Shown piece after piece: positions 51,901 to 60,773 of a stretch of 64,000 bases of DNA (positions are counted from its first letter, which is position 1; every line of letters starts with the position of its first letter). The notes below the pieces were generated by a model. The model saw only the letters and a list, made by a program, of their open reading frames with translations. It searched no databases and was not told the origin of the DNA. The DNA is from Streptomyces sp. NBC_01465. Lineage in GTDB: Bacteria; Actinomycetota; Actinomycetes; Streptomycetales; Streptomycetaceae. The stretch lies in assembly GCF_036227325.1 (NCBI RefSeq), contig NZ_CP109467.1, forward strand, positions 1,426,001 through 1,490,000, read 5' to 3'. Made by a program: the position numbers and the translations under genes.

Positions 51901-52395
51901 ATGACCTCCGAAGCGTCCGCAGACCCTGCCTGTACCGGCCTCCCCAGCGCGGCGCGCGGCGGCCCCGTCAGCCACCTCGTCTCCCGCGTCTCGCGACTGC
52001 ACCGCATCGCGGCGGGCAAGGCGCTCAAGGAGGCGGGCCTGTATCCGGGGCAGGAGTTCCTGCTGATGTACCTGTGGGACGCGGGGCCGGCACGCCAGTC
52101 CGAGCTGATCCGGGTCCTCGACCTCGACCCGTCCACCGTGACCAAGATGCTCCAGCGCCTGGAACAGACCGGTCATGTACGCCGCTGCCCCGACCCGAAC
52201 GACCGGCGGGCCGTCCTGGTCGAGGCGACGGACAAGAGCTGCGCCCTGCTCGCCGACGTCGAGCGCGCCTGGACCTCCCTCGAGGAGCACACGCTCGTCG
52301 GGCTCGACGCCGGGGAGCGGGCCGAGCTGACGCGGCTGCTCAGTAAGGTCGAGGCCAACCTCTGCGTCGACACCGCCAACTGCCCCGGCGCGTAG
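51901..52395 (+). CDS. MarR family transcriptional regulator
   Basis: Predicted 164 aa. The winged helix has GPARQSELIRVLDLDPSTVT (recognition helix) and RCPDPNDRRAVLVEATD (wing, with the usual D-x-R-R pattern). It should bind the TTGGTCGGCCAA sites and repress itself and the divergent reductase until a ligand or oxidant releases it. Cys residues near both ends (PACTG; CVDTANCPG) could sense oxidants, which is inference. Confidence 0.88.
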   Translation: MTSEASADPACTGLPSAARGGPVSHLVSRVSRLHRIAAGKALKEAGLYPGQEFLLMYLWDAGPARQSELIRVLDLDPSTVTKMLQRLEQTGHVRRCPDPNDRRAVLVEATDKSCALLADVERAWTSLEEHTLVGLDAGERAELTRLLSKVEANLCVDTANCPGA

Positions 52396-52401
52396 GGGAG
52401 T

Positions 52402-53442
52402 TCAGCCCTCCATCACGTTCAGCGCCCGGTCCACGTCCGCAGCCGTCGTGTAGAGGTGGAAGGCTGCGCGCAGGTTCCCCGCGCGGTCGGAGAGCTGGAC
52501 GCCCGCCTCGCCGAGTTCGGGCTGGCGGTGGCCGAGTCCCGGCGCCGAGACGATCGCCGATCCCGGCGCGGCGACCACCTCGTGCCCCAGCCGGGCCAGT
52601 CCCGCACGGAAGCGGTCCGCGAGGGCGGTGTTGTGGGCGTGGATCGTCTCCGGGCCGATCTCCTCGATCAGGGCGAGGGAGCGGCGGGCCCCGGCGTACG
52701 AGAAGAGGCTCGGGCTCTCGTCGAACCGGCGGGCGGAGTGGGCGAGTTCGGTGACGGGGCCGTAGCAGGAGTCCCAAGGCTCCTCCCCCGCCACCCAGCC
52801 CGCGAAGACGGGGGTCAGCCCGCCCAGGTCCTCGGGGACGACGAAGAAGGTGATCCCGCGCGGGCAGGTGAGCCACTTGAAGGCGACGGCGACCGTGTAG
52901 TCGTCCTGGGTCGCGGTCATCGGCAGCCAGCCCGCCGACTGCGAGGCGTCGACGAGGGTACGGGCGCCGTGGGCGCGGGCCGCGTCGCGGATCGAGGAGA
53001 GGTCGGCGAGGCGGCCGTCGGCGGACTGGACCGCGCTCACCGCGACCAGGGCCGTGCCGGGGCGTACGGCCTCGGCGAGGGATTCCAGGGGTGCGGTGCG
53101 GACCTTGAGGTCGGCGCGTACGAAGAAGGGGTTGACCAGCGAGCTGAAGTCGCCCTCGGCGACGAGGACTTCGGCGCCCTCGGGGAGCGAGGTCGCGATC
53201 AGACCCGTGTAGACGGCGACCGACGCCCCGGCGGCCACCCGCGAGACGGAGACTCCGGCGATGCGCGCGAAGGCGGCGCGGGAAGCTTCCACGTCCGCGA
53301 ACAGGTCGAGATGGAGTCCCGAGGCGGCGGACAGCGCCGCCTCGTGCATGGCCGTGACGGCATCGAGGGGCAGCAGGCCCGTGCTCGCGGTGTTGAGGTA
53401 CGTGGTCCCGGGCGTGAAGGCGGTGGGCGCGAGAGATTCCAT
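52402..53442 (-). CDS. Class V PLP aminotransferase/cysteine desulfurase-like protein
   Basis: Predicted 346 aa. The fold appears from TTYLNTASTGLLP at the start, LVDASQSAGWLPM with the PLP Asp and VAFKWLTCPRGITFFVV with the Schiff-base Lys near residue 190. Such proteins include kynureninase, isopenicillin epimerase and desulfurase relatives; I cannot choose. ATG at 53442 was taken, although GTG at 53451 is possible. The stop lies 6 bases from the MarR gene end, convergent. Confidence 0.8.
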   Translation of the reverse strand: MESLAPTAFTPGTTYLNTASTGLLPLDAVTAMHEAALSAASGLHLDLFADVEASRAAFARIAGVSVSRVAAGASVAVYTGLIATSLPEGAEVLVAEGDFSSLVNPFFVRADLKVRTAPLESLAEAVRPGTALVAVSAVQSADGRLADLSSIRDAARAHGARTLVDASQSAGWLPMTATQDDYTVAVAFKWLTCPRGITFFVVPEDLGGLTPVFAGWVAGEEPWDSCYGPVTELAHSARRFDESPSLFSYAGARRSLALIEEIGPETIHAHNTALADRFRAGLARLGHEVVAAPGSAIVSAPGLGHRQPELGEAGVQLSDRAGNLRAAFHLYTTAADVDRALNVMEG

Positions 53443-53512
53443 GCATCCCACTCTGAGGCCCCGCCAACTGCTCGTCCATTGCGAATAGTTGGCGGGTACC
53501 TCTAAGCGCTGC

Positions 53513-54241
53513 TTATGCGTCGGCGCCCGCGCCCGGCACCGCGCACCCGTCCGGGCCGCAGACCTCGCCGTCGGCGCTGCTGATCGTCGTCAGGCGCGGC
53601 TTGGCGTCCCAGGCCTGGGCGAGCGCCTGTGTGAAGACCTCGGCGGGCTGGGCGCCGGAGACGCCGAAGGCGCGGTCGAGGACGAAGAACGGGACGCCGT
53701 TGGCGCCGAGTTCGGCGGCCTCGCGCTCGTCGGTGCGTACGTCTTCGGCGTACGCGGACGGGTCGGCGAGGACCTTGCGGGCGGCGTCCGCGTCGAGACC
53801 GGCCTCGACGGCGAGCTCCACCAGGCGCTCGTCGTCGTCGAAGACGGAACGCTCGTCGGCGAAGTTCGCGCGGTAGAGGATGCCGATCAGCTCGTCCTGG
53901 CGGCCCTGCTCCTTGGCGAAGTGCAGGAGGCGGTGCATGTCGAAGGTGTTGCCGTGGTCGCGGCCCTCGGTGAGGTACGCGAGGCCTTCGGCGGCGGCGT
54001 TCGTGCCGAGGTTGTTCTCGGCCTCCTGGGCCTGCGCCTCGGTCATGCCGTACTTCTTCGCGAGCATCGGGATCACGAGACCGGAGTCGCCCTTGGTGCG
54101 GCTGGGGTCCAGCTCGAAGGAGCGGTGCACGACCTCGACCTGGTCGCGGTGCGGGAAGCCCGCGAGGGCCTTCTCGAAGCGGGCCTTGCCGACGTAGCAC
54201 CAGGGGCAGGCTATGTCGGACCAGATCTCGACGCGCAGCAT
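53513..54241 (-). CDS. FrnE-type DsbA family oxidoreductase
   Basis: Predicted 242 aa. The thioredoxin-fold active site is SDIACPWCYVGK (CPWC) near residue 11; the helical insert and the conserved GANGVPFFVLDRAFGVSGAQ cis-Pro loop follow. A second cysteine pair, EVCGPDGCAV, is near the C-terminus. Cytoplasmic FrnE proteins act in disulfide exchange and oxidative stress defence. The ATG at 54241 has GGAGAGAAG upstream. It is 64 bases after the GNAT gene on the same strand. Confidence 0.9.
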   Translation of the reverse strand: MLRVEIWSDIACPWCYVGKARFEKALAGFPHRDQVEVVHRSFELDPSRTKGDSGLVIPMLAKKYGMTEAQAQEAENNLGTNAAAEGLAYLTEGRDHGNTFDMHRLLHFAKEQGRQDELIGILYRANFADERSVFDDDERLVELAVEAGLDADAARKVLADPSAYAEDVRTDEREAAELGANGVPFFVLDRAFGVSGAQPAEVFTQALAQAWDAKPRLTTISSADGEVCGPDGCAVPGAGADA

Positions 54242-54305
54242 GTGGCTTCTTCTCTCCAAAGGGGGCGATTCGTGTGCTGTGGGGAGAACACGGCCGCTGA
54301 GCTGG

Positions 54306-54776
54306 TCATTCCCCGGCGGGGACGGTGAGGCTCATCCGGACGTGGTCGGAGTCCCTGCCGTCGGCGGCCCAGCCGTGGCGGGCGTAGAAGCGCTGGGCGC
54401 GCAGGTTGTGCTCGAACACCTCAAGGCGGGCGGCGGGGACCTCGGCCTGCTGCCACGCGGCGACGACCGCGGTGTGCAGGGCGGAGCCGACGCCTCGGCT
54501 CCAGCGGGCGGGGTCGACGTGGAACTGGGTGAGGGTCATCGTCCCGTCGATCTCCTTGAAGGCGGCGACGGCGACGGCCCGGCCGCCGTCCTCGGCGCAG
54601 AGGACGGCGCCGTCGGCGCGGGCGACGGCACGGTGCCAGCCCTCCTTCACCTGCGCGTGGATGGCCGGGGTCGCGTACTCGGACTCCGGGATGTGGCCCT
54701 CGTAGTACGTGGCGCGGGCGGCCGCGTGGAAGGCGGCGATGGTGTCGACGTCGGTGGGGAGCGCTGTGCGGATCAT
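54306..54776 (-). CDS. GNAT family N-acetyltransferase
   Basis: Predicted 156 aa. The acetyl-CoA motif is FHVDPARWSRGVGSALHTAV (near residue 90) and the last strands have LEVFEHNLRAQRFYARHGW. The substrate is unknown. It lies 21 bases downstream of the GlxA-type regulator gene on the same strand and before the DsbA gene, so the three may be one transcript. Confidence 0.85.
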   Translation of the reverse strand: MIRTALPTDVDTIAAFHAAARATYYEGHIPESEYATPAIHAQVKEGWHRAVARADGAVLCAEDGGRAVAVAAFKEIDGTMTLTQFHVDPARWSRGVGSALHTAVVAAWQQAEVPAARLEVFEHNLRAQRFYARHGWAADGRDSDHVRMSLTVPAGE

Positions 54777-54797
54777 GGTGGGAGAGACGTACGGGGA

Positions 54798-55763
54798 TCA
54801 GCGTGCGGTTGCGAGGCGACTGAAGGAGGCGCGGTACGCGGAGGGGGTGAGGCCCGTCTTGCGGATGAGGTGGGCGCGGAGAGAGTCGGCGGTGCCGAGG
54901 CCGCTGGAGCGGGCGACGGTGTCCATGGGGAGGGCCGTGGTCTCCAGGAGTTCGCGGGCGCGCTCGATGCGCTGGTGCAGGAGCCACTGGAGCGGGGAGA
55001 CGCCGGTCTCGGCCTGGAAGCGGCGGGAGAGGGTGCGGACGGAGACGCCCGCGTGGCGGGCCAGGTCGGTGAGGGTGAGCGGTTCGTCGAGGTGGCGCAT
55101 GGCCCAGGCGCGGGTGTCGGCGAAGGAGGCGCCGCGCTCGGGCGGGAGCGGGGTCTCGGTGAACTGGGTCTGGCCGCCGGGGCGCACGGGGGCGACGAGG
55201 GCGAGGCGGGCGACGGTGTTGGCGACGGCGGCCCCGTAGTCGGTGCGGACGATGTGCAGGCAGAGGTCGATTCCGGCGGCGTAACCGGAGGCGGTGAGGA
55301 TCTGCTCGTCCTGGACGTAGAGGACGTCGTCCTGGAGGTCCACGGCGGGATAGCGCTCGCCGAGCTCGCCGGCCATCTGCCAGTACGTGGTGGCCTGGCG
55401 GTTGTCGAGCAGGCCCGCCTCGGCGAGGAGGAAGGCGCCGCTGCAGATGGAGGCGATCTGCCGGCCGTCGGCTGCGGCGCGGCGGACGGCGTCCACGGTA
55501 CGGGCGTCGAAGTTCTGGCGGACGCCCGCGCCCGCGACGATGACCGTGTCGGCGCCCTCGACGGCTTCCAGGCCGCGGGGGATGCGGATGTCGAGGCCGC
55601 CGGTGGTGGCGACCGGCCCCGGGTCCGGGGCGCAGATGACCGTCTCGTAGCCGGGGGCGCCGTCGACCTCCACCTTGTCGAAGATCATCTCCGGGATCGC
55701 GAGATTGAACATCGATACGGGCGGGGACGCGATGACGGTGATGCGGCGGCGCGTGACGGACAT
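54798..55763 (-). CDS. GlxA-type AraC family regulator (DJ-1/PfpI plus AraC)
   Basis: Predicted 321 aa. Residues 1-190 are DJ-1/PfpI-like with the elbow SICSGAFLLAEAGLL; residues 215-315 hold two helix-turn-helices (LTDLARHAGVSVRTLSRRFQ and MDTVARSSGLGTADSLRAHL). Such regulators usually activate nearby genes. It is divergent from the MFS pump gene with 70 bases between starts; control of the pump is plausible. ATG at 55763. Confidence 0.88.
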   Translation of the reverse strand: MSVTRRRITVIASPPVSMFNLAIPEMIFDKVEVDGAPGYETVICAPDPGPVATTGGLDIRIPRGLEAVEGADTVIVAGAGVRQNFDARTVDAVRRAAADGRQIASICSGAFLLAEAGLLDNRQATTYWQMAGELGERYPAVDLQDDVLYVQDEQILTASGYAAGIDLCLHIVRTDYGAAVANTVARLALVAPVRPGGQTQFTETPLPPERGASFADTRAWAMRHLDEPLTLTDLARHAGVSVRTLSRRFQAETGVSPLQWLLHQRIERARELLETTALPMDTVARSSGLGTADSLRAHLIRKTGLTPSAYRASFSRLATAR

Positions 55764-55833
55764 GGCCAGAACCTCCGGACGTATGGCAATCAGGCCACTA
55801 TTGCACGGGCTTCATGATCGGCAGCCTGGGGGC

Positions 55834-57210
55834 ATGACGACGAACGCAGTGCTCCAAACCCCTCGCACCGATCGGAAGTTGGCCTCCCCCGGGCTGGTCC
55901 TGATCGCCGCGCTCCTGGGGTTCTTCCTGGTCACGCTGGATGCGACGGTGGTGACGGTCGCCCTGCCGGCGATGGGATCCGATCTGGGCGGCGGGCTCGC
56001 GGGGCTGCAGTGGGTGGTGGACGGCTACACCCTCGCCTTCGCGTCGCTGATGCTCTCGACCGGGGCGCTGGCGGACCGGATCGGGGCCGTCCGGGCGTAC
56101 GGCATCGGGATCGCGCTCTTCACGCTGGCCTCCGCGGCGTGCGGTTTCGGACCGGGGCTCGGGGTGCTGATCGGGGCGCGGGTGGTGCAGGGGGCCGCGG
56201 GCGCGCTGATGCTGCCGGCCTCGCTCGCTCTCGTACGGCAGGCGTACCCGGATCCGGTGCGGCGTGCCCGGGCCATCTCGCTCTGGGCGGCCGGGGCCTC
56301 GCTGGCCGTCGCACTGGGTCCGGTGGCCGGCGGGGCGCTGACCTCGGCGTGGAGCTGGCGCGGGATCTTCTTCATCAATCTGCCGGCGGGGATCACAGCG
56401 CTGGTGCTGCTGGCCCGGGCGCCGCGGTCGGAGCGGCGGCCGACCCCGGTGGACGTACCGGGGCAGCTGGCGGCTGTGCTGATGCTGGCCTCGGTGACGT
56501 ACGCGGTGATCGAGGGCGGGGTCGCCGGGGCGGTCGCGGGGGTGATCGCCGTCGTCGCGCTGGTGGCGTTCCTGGTCGTCGAGTCGCGGCATCCGCACCC
56601 GGTGGTGCCGCTGGGGCTCTTCCGCGACCGGACGGTGTCGGTGGCGGTGGCCGCGGGAGCTGCGAACAGCGTGGCGTTCTACGGGGTGATCTTTGTACTG
56701 AGCCTCTTCTACCAACAGGTGCGCGGGGCTTCGGCGTTGAGCGCCGGACTGATGTTCCTGCCGATGACGGCGCTGATCCCGGTGGTCAATCTCCTGGCGG
56801 GAAAGCTGGCGGGCCGGTACGGATTCCGGGTGCCGCTGCTGGCCGGGCAGCTGACGGCGGTGGCGGGCCTGCTGGTACTGCTCCTGGTCTCGGCCGACAC
56901 ACCCGGGCTCCTGCTGGCACTGTCGACGGTGCCGATGGCCGTGGGCGTCGCGCTCACCATTCCGCCGCTGACGACGGCCGTGCTGGAGGCGGTACCGGAG
57001 GAGCGGGCCGGGCTGGCCGCGGGGGTGCTGAACGCGGCGCGGCAGGTCGCGGGCGGGCTCGCGGTGGCGGTGTTCGGGGCGCTGGTGGCGGGGCGGGGAG
57101 GGTTCGCATCGGGGATGCGGGAGGCGCTGCTGGTGAGTGCGGCTCTGCTGCTGGTCACGTCGGTGGCCACGGCGCGGCTGCGGGTGGCGGGGCGGGGCGG
57201 GCGTGACTAG
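55834..57210 (+). CDS. DHA2-type MFS drug efflux transporter
   Basis: Predicted 458 aa with about 14 membrane helices. FFLVTLDATVVTVALPAMGS is the DHA2 helix-1 signature (motif D1), LADRIGAVRAYGIG is motif A, and GPVAGGALTSAWSWRGIFFI is motif C. It exports drugs or metabolites by proton antiport. ATG at 55834 follows GGGGGC. Its TAG stop overlaps that of the convergent LacI gene in CTAG. The divergent GlxA-type regulator may control it. Confidence 0.9.
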   Translation: MTTNAVLQTPRTDRKLASPGLVLIAALLGFFLVTLDATVVTVALPAMGSDLGGGLAGLQWVVDGYTLAFASLMLSTGALADRIGAVRAYGIGIALFTLASAACGFGPGLGVLIGARVVQGAAGALMLPASLALVRQAYPDPVRRARAISLWAAGASLAVALGPVAGGALTSAWSWRGIFFINLPAGITALVLLARAPRSERRPTPVDVPGQLAAVLMLASVTYAVIEGGVAGAVAGVIAVVALVAFLVVESRHPHPVVPLGLFRDRTVSVAVAAGAANSVAFYGVIFVLSLFYQQVRGASALSAGLMFLPMTALIPVVNLLAGKLAGRYGFRVPLLAGQLTAVAGLLVLLLVSADTPGLLLALSTVPMAVGVALTIPPLTTAVLEAVPEERAGLAAGVLNAARQVAGGLAVAVFGALVAGRGGFASGMREALLVSAALLLVTSVATARLRVAGRGGRD

Positions 57211-58217
57211 GCGGACTCGCGCACCACGAGGCGCGGTTCGAAGAGGACTCTTGGCTCGGGGATGTCGTCCTGGCGGATCCGGGCGAGCATGAGGCGCGCG
57301 GCCTCGCGGCCCATCTCTTCGAGTGGCTGGTGGATTGATGTGAGCGGGGGATCCGTGGCGGCGGCCACCCAGGTGTCGTCGAAGCCTACGACGGCGACGT
57401 CGTCCGGGACGCGGCGGCCGGCGGCGCGCAGGACGTCAAGAGCGCCGGCCGCCATGAGGTCGTTGGCCGCGAAAAGTGCATCCATTTCGCCTCCGCCTGC
57501 GAGGAGTTGGCGCATGGCCTCGGATCCGGAGTCGCGGGTGAAGTCGCCGTGCGCGACCGGGCCGGGGGTCAGGCCCGCCTCCGCGAGCGCGCTGCGGAAA
57601 CCGTTCCAGCGGTCGGCGCTGGCCTGGATGCCCAGGGGGCCCGTGATGACGGCGATACGGTGGCGGCCCCGGTCGATCAGGTGCTGTGCGGCGTGGTGGG
57701 CGCCGGTCTCGTTGTCCACGTCGACGCCGAAGGCCGGTGTGTAGCCGGAGGGGGCGCCCACCAGCACCGTGGGTACGGCGCTGGCGTCGAGCAGGGCGGG
57801 GAGCGGGTCCCCTTCGTGCAGGGAGCTGAGCAGGACCCCGTCTACGTGGCGGGAGGAGAGGAACGCGTTGAGCTGGGCGTGTTGTTGCTGGGACTGGGCG
57901 ATGGCAAGGAGGAGCTGGATGCCTTCGGCGGCGAGGACCGCGGTGGCACCCCGTACGAGGGGCGAGTAGAAGGGGTCCTCCCAGAAGCCGCGGTCGTCGG
58001 TCACGGCGGCTACGAACGCGACGGTGTCGTTGCGCTGGCGGACCAGGGCGCGGGCTGCCGAGTTGGGGACGTAGCCCAGTTCCTCGACGGCTCGGAGGAC
58101 GGCTGCCGTGGACTCCTGGCTGACGCGGCCGGATCCGTTGACGACCCGTGACGCGGTTCCGCGGCCGACTCCAGCCCGGGCCGCGACTGCCTCCAGCGTT
58201 GGCCTCTGCGTTTTCAT
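57207..58217 (-). CDS. LacI family transcriptional regulator
   Basis: Predicted 336 aa. The helix-turn-helix PTLEAVAARAGVGRGTASRV is at residues 6-25; the hinge (YVPNSAARALV) and periplasmic-fold domain follow (TVAFVAAVTD; HVDGVLLSSLHEG; FAANDLMAAGAL). It ends LVVRESA, almost the same as the galactan-locus LacI (LVVRDSA). ATG at 58217 is the first residue of MKTQRPTLEAV. No sugar locus is adjacent; the targets are unknown. A GC-rich repeat lies directly upstream. Confidence 0.88.
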   Translation of the reverse strand: MKTQRPTLEAVAARAGVGRGTASRVVNGSGRVSQESTAAVLRAVEELGYVPNSAARALVRQRNDTVAFVAAVTDDRGFWEDPFYSPLVRGATAVLAAEGIQLLLAIAQSQQQHAQLNAFLSSRHVDGVLLSSLHEGDPLPALLDASAVPTVLVGAPSGYTPAFGVDVDNETGAHHAAQHLIDRGRHRIAVITGPLGIQASADRWNGFRSALAEAGLTPGPVAHGDFTRDSGSEAMRQLLAGGGEMDALFAANDLMAAGALDVLRAAGRRVPDDVAVVGFDDTWVAAATDPPLTSIHQPLEEMGREAARLMLARIRQDDIPEPRVLFEPRLVVRESA

Positions 58218-58519
58218 TGGCCCCCACCCCGCCCCTTCCCGGCTGTGACATTTTGCGGCTCCGCCGCGTGGGGGGCTCCGCCCCGGACCCCGGGGCCCAG
58301 TGTGCGGGAGCCGCGCCCTGCGCACCCCCAATTCGGGGGCTCCGCCCCCGGACCCCCGCCTGGTTTTGCGCCTAAACCGGCGCCGCTCTCGCGGAGGTAC
58401 CTGGCGTGGGTGGGGGTTGCTCAATGGCCGCTTGCGGTCCGTTCGGATGCGACACCGGTAAGCCCACATCAGGCAAGTCCAGCCCGTCAAGGGGGAGATC
58501 GAGGACACACGGAACAGCG
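58218..58519. repeat. Intergenic region with GC-rich palindromic repeat, copy C
   Basis: The first 150 of these 302 bases are a third copy of the repeat: CCCCCACCCCGCCCCTTCCC at 58221-58240, GGGGGCTCCGCCCC and GGGGGCTCCGCCCCCGGACC near 58334-58353, matching the block after cobN. The rest (58370-58519) holds no clear gene; it must contain the promoter of the LacI gene read through the repeat, or none. Confidence 0.7.
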
Positions 58520-59122
58520 TTACGAACCGTCCCTCATGTCCTTCGGGGCATAGCCGCGGTACTCGATGCCCGTCCAGCTCACCCCGCAGCCCTCCCCCAC
58601 CGGTGCCTGCGCCATGAAGCCGACCTCCGCCGACTCCGCGTCGCCGAGCGCGAAGACGCGGACGAACGTCCACGTCTCGCCGTCCAGCGACGCGTGGAAC
58701 GCGAACGCCTTGCCCGACCGCGTGATCCGGAGCCAGACCGAATTCCCGTCCACCACCCAGGAGTTGGCATCGTCCGAGCGGCCCCGTGTCACCACCGTGC
58801 AGATCGTGGGCTTGTCCGGGGACCGTTCCAGGCAGAGCTTCGCCCACTCACGGTCCGAGACATGGAGGTACAGCAGGCCCGCGTCGAAGTCGCCCGTGAA
58901 GTCCACCGTCACGTGCGCGATCAGCTGGAAGTCGCCCGCCGGGGGCGTCCCCAGCAGGCGCGGCGCGTCCGACGCCGGGTCGAGCGACTCGCCCGCCGGG
59001 GGTACGAAGCGGTCCTCTCTCGGGCCCGTACGGACCGAGAGGGTTCCGGCCTCGTATCCCCAGGGGGCCTGCGGGCCGTACTCCCGCAGGCCGAAGGGGA
59101 GTTCGGGGAGGTCCGGTGTCAC
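58520..59122 (-). CDS. DUF1349-type concanavalin-A-like domain protein
   Basis: Predicted 200 aa beta-rich protein with GDFQLIAHVTVDFTGDFDAG, LYLHVSDREWAKLCLERSPD and SVWLRITRSGKAFAFHASLD, a pattern of the DUF1349 / jelly-roll family. Function unknown; related domains bind carbohydrate. GTG at 59122 overlaps the stop of the dehydrogenase (GTGA), so the two are coupled and probably linked in function. Confidence 0.78.
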   Translation of the reverse strand: MTPDLPELPFGLREYGPQAPWGYEAGTLSVRTGPREDRFVPPAGESLDPASDAPRLLGTPPAGDFQLIAHVTVDFTGDFDAGLLYLHVSDREWAKLCLERSPDKPTICTVVTRGRSDDANSWVVDGNSVWLRITRSGKAFAFHASLDGETWTFVRVFALGDAESAEVGFMAQAPVGEGCGVSWTGIEYRGYAPKDMRDGS

Positions 59123-60645
59123 TCCGGGCGTCCGTCGACTCGGCGCGGAAGCGACAGCGGGTTCGCCTCGCGCAGCTCCGGCGGGAGCAGGGCTTCCGGG
59201 GTCGTCTGGTACGCGACCGGGCGCAGCCAGCGCTCGATCGCCGTGCCGCCGACCGAGGTCGACGTCGACGTGGTCGCCGGGTAGGGGCCGCCGTGGTGCT
59301 GGGCGGGGGCCACTGCCACGCCCGTGGGCCAGCCGTTGACCAGGACGCGGCCCGCCAGCGGGGTCACCTCCGTGAGGAGGTCGGACGCGTCGCCCTCGCC
59401 CGCCGCCTCGGCCGCCGACACCTGGAGCGTCGCCGTGAGGTTGCCGGGGAGGCGCGAGAGGACCGCGGTGACTTCCGCCGCCGAGTCGTAGCGCGCCACC
59501 ACCGTCACCGGGCCGAAGCACTCCTCCAGGAGCAGGTCGTGGGCGCCGTCCGAGGCCAGCTCCGACGCCGCCACCGTGAGGAAGCCCGGGCTGACCGTGT
59601 GCTCGCCGCCCGCGCCGGGCGTCACCGGGGCGTCGACCCCGGGGAGCTCGGCCCGCTCCCGTACGCCCGCGATGAAGTTGTCGCGCATACGGTGGTCGAG
59701 GAGGACGCCCGCGGCCGTTGAACTGACCGCTGCCGTCAGGGACTTGACCAGTGCGTCGCCCGCGTCGCCCGACGGAGCGAGGACGAAGCCCGGCTTCACG
59801 CAGAACTGGCCCACGCCCAGCGTCATCGAGCCCGCGAGCCCGGTGCCGATCTCCTCGGCACGCTCGACGGCGGCCGCCTCGGTGATCACGACCGGGTTGA
59901 GGGAGCCGAGTTCGCCGTGGAAGGGGATCGGGGTGGGCCGGGCGGCCGCCGCGTCGAAGAGGGCGCGGCCGCCTCGTACGGAACCGGTGAAGCCCGCGGC
60001 CGAGACCAGCGGGTGCTTGACCAGCTCGACGCCCGCCTCGAAGCCGTGGACGACCGAGAGGACGTCGGCCGGGAGGCCCACGCTCTCCGCCGCCCTGCGC
60101 AGCACCGACGCGCACAGCTCGGACGTCGCCGGGTGGTCGGGGTGCGCCTTGACGACGACCGGGCAGCCGGCCGCGAGCGCGCTCGCGGTGTCGCCGCCGG
60201 GGACGGAGAAGGCGAGGGGGAAGTTGGAGGCCGCGTAGACCGCGACGACCCCGAGGGGGATCTTGAAGCGGCGCAGGTCCGGGATGGGCGGGGTCGCGTT
60301 CGCGTCGGCGTGGTCGATGCGGATGTCGAGGAAGGCGCCCTCCTCGATCACAGCGGCGAACGCGCGGAACTGGGCCGTGGTGCGGGCCAGTTCGCCCGTG
60401 AGGCGGCCCGGGCCGAGCGCGGTCTCCGCGTCTGCGGCCTCGATGACGTGCGGACCCGCTTCGTCGAGGAGGTCGGCGGCGGCGCGCAGGAAGGCGGCGC
60501 GTACGCTCCGGTCGGCAAGGGATCCGCGTACCGCGTGAGCGGCGCGCACCGCCTCGTCCACCTCCTGAGCCGTCGCCTCCACCGCAACCTCTTCACGCGG
60601 CTTCCCGGTTCGGGGGTCGACACTCCAGACTGGTGTTGCTGCCAC
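59119..60645 (-). CDS. Alpha-ketoglutaric semialdehyde dehydrogenase-type aldehyde dehydrogenase
   Basis: Predicted 508 aa. The family traits are FKIPLGVVAVYAASNFPLAF, AAGCPVVVKAHPDHP, IPFHGELGSLNPVV with the general base Glu, and LGVGQFCVKPGFVL with the catalytic Cys. This variant oxidises 2,5-dioxopentanoate to 2-oxoglutarate in sugar-acid, pentose or hydroxyproline breakdown. The GTG at 60645 has GGAAGGA upstream. It is divergent from an IclR regulator, with inverted repeats between them. No other gene of such a pathway is in the window. Confidence 0.88.
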   Translation of the reverse strand: MAATPVWSVDPRTGKPREEVAVEATAQEVDEAVRAAHAVRGSLADRSVRAAFLRAAADLLDEAGPHVIEAADAETALGPGRLTGELARTTAQFRAFAAVIEEGAFLDIRIDHADANATPPIPDLRRFKIPLGVVAVYAASNFPLAFSVPGGDTASALAAGCPVVVKAHPDHPATSELCASVLRRAAESVGLPADVLSVVHGFEAGVELVKHPLVSAAGFTGSVRGGRALFDAAAARPTPIPFHGELGSLNPVVITEAAAVERAEEIGTGLAGSMTLGVGQFCVKPGFVLAPSGDAGDALVKSLTAAVSSTAAGVLLDHRMRDNFIAGVRERAELPGVDAPVTPGAGGEHTVSPGFLTVAASELASDGAHDLLLEECFGPVTVVARYDSAAEVTAVLSRLPGNLTATLQVSAAEAAGEGDASDLLTEVTPLAGRVLVNGWPTGVAVAPAQHHGGPYPATTSTSTSVGGTAIERWLRPVAYQTTPEALLPPELREANPLSLPRRVDGRPE

Positions 60646-60685
60646 CGCGAACGTCCTTCCAGATCTACTGCCGCCCATCAGGTCC

Positions 60686-60730
60686 GTTCGGTATTCTGAA
60701 CACGGTTCCTGATGATGAATACCCAGGAAC
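60686..60730. promoter_or_regulatory. Nested inverted repeats, putative IclR operators
   Basis: Between the dehydrogenase and iclR-type gene are three inverted repeats: GTTC/GAAC (60686-60701), GGTATTC/GAATACC (60690-60696 and 60717-60723) and GTTCCTG/CAGGAAC (60705-60711 and 60724-60730). They overlap each other. The A/T-rich bases after them (CTCTAATAACGG) may hold a promoter. Confidence 0.6.
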
Positions 60731-60773
60731 TCTAATAACGGGCGTTCCGCATTGACAAGAGGGGCAAGATCGA

